From Lunularia cruciata (Eukaryota; Streptophyta; Marchantiopsida; Lunulariales; Lunulariaceae): a DNA stretch of 64,000 nucleotides. The notes under the pieces are model-generated. The model was not told the origin of the DNA, did no database searches, and worked only from the letters and a program-made list of their open reading frames with translations. Position numbers and translations under genes: made by a program. Shown piece by piece: positions 58,700 to 64,000 of the stretch (positions are counted from its first letter, which is position 1; every line of letters starts with the position of its first letter). The DNA lies in assembly GCA_948567375.1 (NCBI GenBank), contig OX419756.1:22856552-22920551 (forward strand), written 5' to 3'.

Positions 58700-59050
58700 T
58701 AGTAAGCTTGGGTCCAAGATCTGGCTCCCAAGTATCCTCTATAACTGTAGTAGGAGTGGAAGACGTATTGATTGGCTGTTACACTAGGCCCTTGGGAGCA
58801 ATAGTGTCATGCCCCCGATCACTAGAGGTCCCAAACTCTGTGTGAAAAACTCCCTCCACTCTGGTTGCAAGCTCCACATGTCCTCTAGCTGCATCCCAAG
58901 TGGACAAAGGGTGTAATCCAAGTAGCCCACGCTCACCTGGATGGACTCCAAGTAGACCACTCTCCCTAGTAGCTACTGGCTGTGTCCCAAGAATACCATG
59001 TCCACTCGCTCCATCGCCCCCCAACATATGCTTGAATTGTCTCGATAGGC
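58700..59050 (-). pseudogene. Linker between methyltransferase and reverse transcriptase
   Basis: Low-complexity, Gly/Leu/His-rich spacer with three imperfect repeats of a LLGVHPGERGLLGLHP-like unit (58,900-59,000). It is in the RT frame. No domain is recognised. Confidence 0.6.
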
Positions 59051-60190
59051 ACATGGCTCACAAGTGTCCGAGTGGTAATGCCTATCAAGCGCATCCTATG
59101 CTGCTCTGCCAAGCAAACGCTCACAATCCAGGTCAAACAGTTCAGGTCCATAGCTTGACCTAACACCTAACGCATGGATGCCTTTGACATTGCTGGAACA
59201 ACGGTAATACTGGTGCAAAAACCCATTGCCTGCTCTCTCTCATCAGTATTGGGCTCCACCAACTGTTGTAGTTGTGAGTCCCAAACAAGTCCAAGTCCTC
59301 CCTCTCAAAAAGCATGAGAGCTGGGAAACTCATGAGTGTGGGAAATGCGGCTCTAGGCTGTCCAACTAGGTTCACCACTGCCATAGGTGACCTATTAGCC
59401 ACTACCATTGTCTAAGACTGATGCTCAACATCCAAGATATCATCAACAAAGATGTGGTCAAGTCGCTGAATCCCATCATAAGCACGTTGTGAAACCTCTC
59501 TGGGTAAGAGGTTTGTCCACCAAAGATGAAGACAATGAGCCCGTGATCCCACTTTGGTTGCATCTAACAGTACAACAGGTCCCATCCAAGAATGGACTTG
59601 ATGTGTACTTGCCACTACTATGGTGCAAGAATCACCCATCAAAGGAATGTTCTCCAAAAGCTAAGCTAGAGAAACTGACTGATGAACCTAGAGATGTTGT
59701 GGTATCCGTAACATCTCCCAAAACACACTAGAATGAGGATTCTAAAGACCCAAACCTCTACCAGCACGTGTATGTCCTTGACATGGCCATCTAGAAATCA
59801 CCAAGTGAATAGATCCATGTCTCTCCAAATCATGCGCTCCCAATAAGGAAATGTCTGCCGATAGGGCATCTTGGTAACCTCTAACTGTTGACATCGGTAA
59901 TAACTCCGAATATCGATAGGCCAAGTGTGCCACATGATGTAGAGAGACTCACCTAGCACTCTCATCTCTCTCTACATACAAGTACCTCTATACTTGTATA
60001 CCCGCCTGTAATATCGCAGCTAGTCCGGTGCTAATCCCACTGAACAACTCCAATAGACATATCCCCTCTACAAGATACTGCCAAGCAATGAGTGTGGTAT
60101 CCAAAGGTGTTAAAGTAATCGACTCTAGATGCTCATCCTCACACTCATCTCTTGATGGTACGAAGGCTCTACTCCAAGCCTGATGCACCA
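59050..60190 (-). pseudogene. C5-cytosine DNA methyltransferase domain captured by the retrotransposon
   Basis: C5-methyltransferases move a methyl group from S-adenosylmethionine to cytosine. In order the minus strand shows motif I LELFSGISTGLAAILQAG (LFSGISTG at 60,047-60,024), motif II YVERDESAR, motif IV ISRWPCQGHTRAGRG with the catalytic Cys codon at 59,783-59,781, motif VI LLENIP, motif VIII GSRAHCLHLWWTNL (second conserved Arg replaced by Cys) and motif X LGQAMDLNCLTWIVSVCLAE. Motifs I-VIII share the RT frame; motif X is shifted by one frame and then returns. Stops lie between I and II, after II, after GRGLGL and before LLENIP, and are explained by C-to-T or G-to-A changes. The target-recognition region (about 59,480-59,200) is short. 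Confidence 0.92.
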
Positions 60191-60367
60191 ACTGATCTGC
60201 ATGCTACTACAACGCCTCCTTTGAACTCCACAATGGAACATCCAAGGTGGATGGAAAAATCCCACTCGTACTCCAAATCCGAGTGATCTCCTCTGGTACT
60301 GGAGTATCCTCTGCATGGGCGTTCCACTCCAACAAGTTACTAGGCTAAGTGACTGCACCACTGAAAG

Positions 60368-61261
60368 CTAAAATTGATGTTGCCATGGTCCCAGATTGTA
60401 GTGAGCCAAGACTGCCACTACTGAAGCGTACTGGTAGGCGACATACCCGTCCCTCACCAGACTACCAACCAGGTCTATAGGAGGCTGTCTCCTCCCAATA
60501 GTCAATATTGAAACCGTGGGGTATAACACTGCTCCCCCAACTAGCACATCATATGACTCAGGTATTGTCGCAATAGCCTGAGCTCTCATCACCGAGCTAT
60601 CAATTGGATGACCAGGCTGAACCTGGACAACAAGCTCCCCACATGTGATGTACTGTGTCAAACCACCATCTAGAGATGTTTGGATCTGAAATGGACACCT
60701 CTCCACATTGGTCTTTTGTAACTCCAGACCAACAACTACAGCCTTCTCCAACATAAGGGGTTGCGCACTAGAGTCTAACAAGACTCTCTGTGGTGTATAG
60801 AACTTCTGTGAAGGTCCCACCAAACGGAAAATCCCCCTCTGGTTATCCAATAGGACAACACCAAGTGTGAATCGTGCTCTCTCAAAGGTCGGTCTAGCTG
60901 GCAACTCCTCCAGTTTAGCCGCTACTGCCTGCCATAAACCACTGGTTGCTGAACGGATCCCATGCTCCTCAACCAAGTCAGCTCCACTATCAACCACCTC
61001 TGCTCTAGTAGTAGGAACCGCATCACCCCTACTCTCACACAATGTGGCAGCCAACCGGAACATTGGGGCTAGGTCAACTCCCAATGTAAACATGTCACAG
61101 GCCAAAAACAAAGGACGCCGCATAATCAACTGAGCCGCCCCCAACATCATGCTAGACTTAGTCTGTGTAGTAGTAGGTGGTTGACTAGTAGGTAGTCCAT
61201 CATGCACTCCATCATCACCTACCACACCTGCATTGGGACGTTTAGGAACCATGGATGTCAA
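60368..61261 (-). pseudogene. Protease region of the methyltransferase element
   Basis: A 297-codon open stretch. The retropepsin core starts near residue 160 with RVLLDSSAQPLMLEKAVVVG (active site DSS instead of DSG). It ends with ESYDVLVGGAVLYPTVSILT near residue 240. This GGAVLYP ending is shared with the gypsy lineage of this type and is unlike the ILGLPWL of family A. The N-terminal 150 residues are an unassigned gag-pol linker. It lies one frame away from the downstream methyltransferase frame. Confidence 0.82.
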
Positions 61262-61455
61262 CTACAATGCCTTAGATAATATGAAAGACTGGGGAAGTAT
61301 GACCTATCTCCCAACCTCTCCTCTCTGTGGGTCCAACTCCACTGATGCTCTAGAGCACGTATTGCACTCTTAGTCATTGTTTCAGATGCATCCACTTGTG
61401 TTGCTCCGCACATGAAGTCCAAAGCATCTCTATCACCAGCATATGAGGTGGAAGC

Positions 61456-62900
61456 CTAAACACCCAAATCTGAGCTCCTTTGAGTAATAGCCATACTAGC
61501 CAATCTTTGCTCCAACTGCTCAATCCAAGTAGCGATAGCTATATCAAAAGAAAGGGCAGGTACTACACCCCTACTAGGTGTAGATCTTCTACCACCACCT
61601 CTACTACCTCGTCCTCCATGAACTGGAGCTCCTCTACTACTTGCCATAACAGCCCTACCACTCCGTAACTCCGAGTTAGGTCAAAACATCGATCATTAGT
61701 GTGACCAAATCTATGGCAATGCTCACACTACCTTTGTGCTGGCTATGATGCACCCAAGGTATTAGGTCCACTACCTTGAGTACACTCTCTCCAATGGTGA
61801 GGTCCACCACAAGTCCAACAAGCAATGCTACCACTCACTAGCTACTGTTGACCCGAAAATGAAGTGAAGGGTCTAACTCCACTAGGCCCTCCACTCGCTC
61901 CATAGGATCTAGACTGTCCACTCTGTCCTTGAAAACCTACTGGGTGTGGTGCACTCTCCTGCACTCTAGAAGAAGTCACAGCCGTGGATGAGGTCTCCCT
62001 ACCAAATCCAGATGTCACCACCCTCTCCTCCACCATGTTGAGCTCAATACGCTCAGCCAAACCAAAGACCACTGCCAAAGTAGGCGAAGTAGCCTATAAC
62101 AACGTAACATCACGAACTCTATGTTACAACTCCTTGTCCAGTATCCCATACCAAAACTGGACTGCCTGGACCTCAGTAACTCCCCGAGTGAAACTGATCA
62201 GCCGTCTCATGCGAGTGTATGTCTTGCGTAGGCTCTCTCCAGCCTTCTGCTAGAACTCTTGCAAGCTCCTCAACTTGTCAATCCAGACTCCTTGGTAGTT
62301 TTGACTCGAACACAAGAAGAACTCCACCATAGGGTTAAACCTCAGTACCACACCACCTCTTGTAGCGGTACCTCCACTCGTAGTAGCACTATCTCCAACT
62401 AGTGCACCTCCACTAGCTCCACTAACACTACTTGAGCTAGAACTCGTAGGTGTAGCCAATCTACTCATGGCCACCGAACTTGAAGTGATAGAGATATAGT
62501 TTGGAGACCAATACTATCTCCATAACTCGATCTCCTCCAGATGTTGAAACAACCCCTTCCATGCCATGAAGGGCGTAAATAAAGTCGAGTTCCACATCTA
62601 CTGCAGATCACACCAACTATTGAACTCCTAGATGACGTCATCCAACTCAATGGTACCCACCATACCAGAGTAATGCCTAGGGCCTTTGGAGGCCCCATAA
62701 ATCTTGTCCATGTCTCACAACAACGGTGCGGACACACCAAGTGCACTCTCAATTGAATTAACTCCTGTGTCAAACTCCAACACAAAGTCAATCTCCTCTC
62801 TCATTGGGACCTGAGATACATGCTGATACCGAGTACCACTCTGAGTAAACCCATTGCGTACTGCAGAGCTATCTCCTCTAGAATCCCCAAAGAACTCCGT
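61456..62900 (-). pseudogene. Gag of the methyltransferase element
   Basis: The capsid-like part reads MDKIYGASKGPRHYSGMVG, FTPFMAWKGLFQHLEEIELW, EFFLCSSQNYQGVWIDKLRS, and AVQFWYGILDKEL. A Ser/Gly-rich linker leads to two zinc knuckles: CWTCGGPHHWREC (61,820-61,782) and CEHCHRFGHTNDRC (61,727-61,686), 18 codons apart in one frame with two TAG stops between them. A start near 62,804 (MREEIDF) or further upstream is possible. Confidence 0.82.
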
Positions 62901-64000
62901 TGTGACAAAGTAACCGCAAACTACAACAACAAACCGGAACCACAAACTGCAACCGCAAGTCGCAACCGCAAGTACCCCACCAAGTGCCAACACCACCAAG
63001 TGCCAATACCAACTAAGCACCACCCACTAATGTAACTCTAACCGAGATAACTACACTAAGAGAAAAGGCAACCTGTAACCTGCCATCACAACACGCACTC
63101 TCAAGGTCTGCAGGTCATCACTTCCTGCCTCACTGAAGAGAAACAAAGATAATTTTATTGGTCATCACTCCAGCCTCACTATTGAGAGCACACCAAAGCA
63201 CCAACGCTCAAAAGTCAAGGCACCTCACACAAACGTGATGTACAAATAGGAAGTAGAGAATGGAGGGGGTCCAATCACAAAAAATCTAAACAAAAACTCT
63301 CCATCTCATAAAACAACACGGGATTGACTCTACCACCATTTGGCATTTAACATAAAAGAAGTTCGTATCTAAGTCCTAAGCCACCAAGATCACCAAGAAT
63401 GGGATCAAATTGCCTCTCCTAGCCAAAGCTACAAATGTATAGATAATAGTGGCACAGTCACTATGACAACAAGTGAGGGTGTACCAGTTGGCTAGGGCAC
63501 TAGTCTAGGAACAAGAGATCTAGGAGTCAAACCCTATTACGCACAGATTTTGCCAACCAATGACCAAGATCTACTCTAAACTAGCTAGCCTCACGCTAAC
63601 AAGCTGGCATGCTGACCCTTCTAGGCCTTTGTAACTTCTCATAGCCCACAGCCCTATACCTCAAAGCCTCCAAATGCCCAAATGAGGCCTTTCTTCTTGC
63701 CACTTTGAACCTCTTCCAAACTTCCAAAAGTCCTCCAAACTAGCGAAACTCTTCCAAATCTGACCAAACAATAGAAATTCAGCCAAATGAGGCCTTTCTT
63801 CTTGCCACTTTGAACCTCCTCCAAAATTTGGTGAAACTTCTCCACACTTGCGAAAGTCCTCCAAATCTGGCCAAACAACAAAACCCTAAAGTAAAATTTG
63901 ATGTAAACCCTAAAATTGACCGACTGCCAAATCCCCCGCTAACTCTTCACTCTAGCCAAATTGAAAACAAGGGTTTCTCCAAATCATAAATTCACAAGAA
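62901..64000 (-). other. Probable 5' leader of the methyltransferase element
   Basis: No coding pattern is seen above about 63,023. It presumably contains the untranslated leader, with the 5' LTR outside the window. A plus-strand ACTGCAACCGCAAGTCGCAA repeat lies at 62,946-62,965. Confidence 0.45.
63678..63885. repeat. About 105-bp tandem duplication
   Basis: AAATGAGGCCTTTCTTCTTG begins at 63,680 and again at 63,785. Each copy continues through CCACTTTGAACCTC and GCGAAA(C/G)TC to a TCTG(A/G)CCAAACAA ending, with small indels. Confidence 0.9.

Larger units (their letters stand above)
55497..64000 (-). mobile_element. Ty3/gypsy retrotransposon with DNA methyltransferase and PHD-finger domains (decayed)
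   Basis: On the minus strand the order is: leader beyond 62,900, gag (about 62,900-61,686), protease (61,261-60,368), C5-cytosine methyltransferase (about 60,080-59,050), linker, RT (58,670-57,759), RNase H (about 57,710-57,400), integrase (about 56,996-56,030) and PHD finger (55,996-55,664). Nearly all blocks from the methyltransferase through the integrase core share one frame, so pol was a single polyprotein. It is unrelated to family A (different protease, YIDD RT site, no chromodomain). Retrotransposons with captured C5-methyltransferases have been described in charophyte algae and dinoflagellates. The 5' LTR is outside the window, and no primer site was found. Confidence 0.9.

Noticed and set aside
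60960-61000. VVDSGADLVEE as the protease active site
   Set aside because: It contains DSGAD, but the usual retropepsin surroundings are found around LLDSSAQPLMLEK with the matching YDVLVGGAVLYP partner further on; the DSGAD is taken as chance or an N-terminal linker.

Overview
The window looks like a land-plant nuclear chromosome, most likely a bryophyte such as a moss. The support is split genes with GT-AG introns, a complete plant Polycomb gene (FIE/EED), a plant UTP23 gene, Ty3/gypsy chromoviruses primed by initiator Met-tRNA, and a gypsy lineage with algal or early-land-plant features. The species cannot be fixed from the sequence.

Layout. Bases 1-36,100 are AT-rich transposon debris. 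Four copies or remnants of one chromodomain-bearing Ty3/gypsy family (called family A here) can be resolved. E0 is a decayed minus-strand copy (about 4,554-9,335). E1 is a full-length minus-strand copy (9,918-15,433) flanked by ACTAA. O is a plus-strand copy (22,851-34,414) flanked by CTTGT. E3 (24,729-29,293), flanked by AAGGT, is nested inside O. Two solo LTRs of a second family sit inside O and one solo LTR of a third family sits inside E0, each with its own target-site duplication. The LTRs of family A carry heat-shock-element-like GAA/TTC arrays upstream of a TATAAATA box.

Bases about 36,100-54,500 are a gene island with clearly different composition. In order it holds an unrecognised intronless-looking gene (38,001-39,104, +), UTP23 (39,872-42,164, -, six exons, 279 aa), an unrecognised multi-exon gene (43,073 to about 46,891, -) whose C-terminal part resembles the TFIIF-alpha winged helix, and FIE (48,702-52,991, +, thirteen exons, 380 aa, apparently intact).

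Bases about 54,880-64,000 hold LTR-like repeats and the minus-strand body of a second, unrelated Ty3/gypsy element. Its order is gag (two zinc knuckles), protease, a C5-cytosine DNA methyltransferase domain, reverse transcriptase, RNase H, integrase and a C-terminal PHD finger. The methyltransferase shows motifs I, II, IV (with the catalytic PCQ), VI, VIII and X, and most of it shares a reading frame with the reverse transcriptase. The element is dead. Its stop codons are largely explained by C-to-T or G-to-A changes, the signature expected if its own DNA had been methylated. This methyltransferase-plus-PHD retrotransposon is the most notable object in the window, and it lies 2.5 kb from a Polycomb gene.
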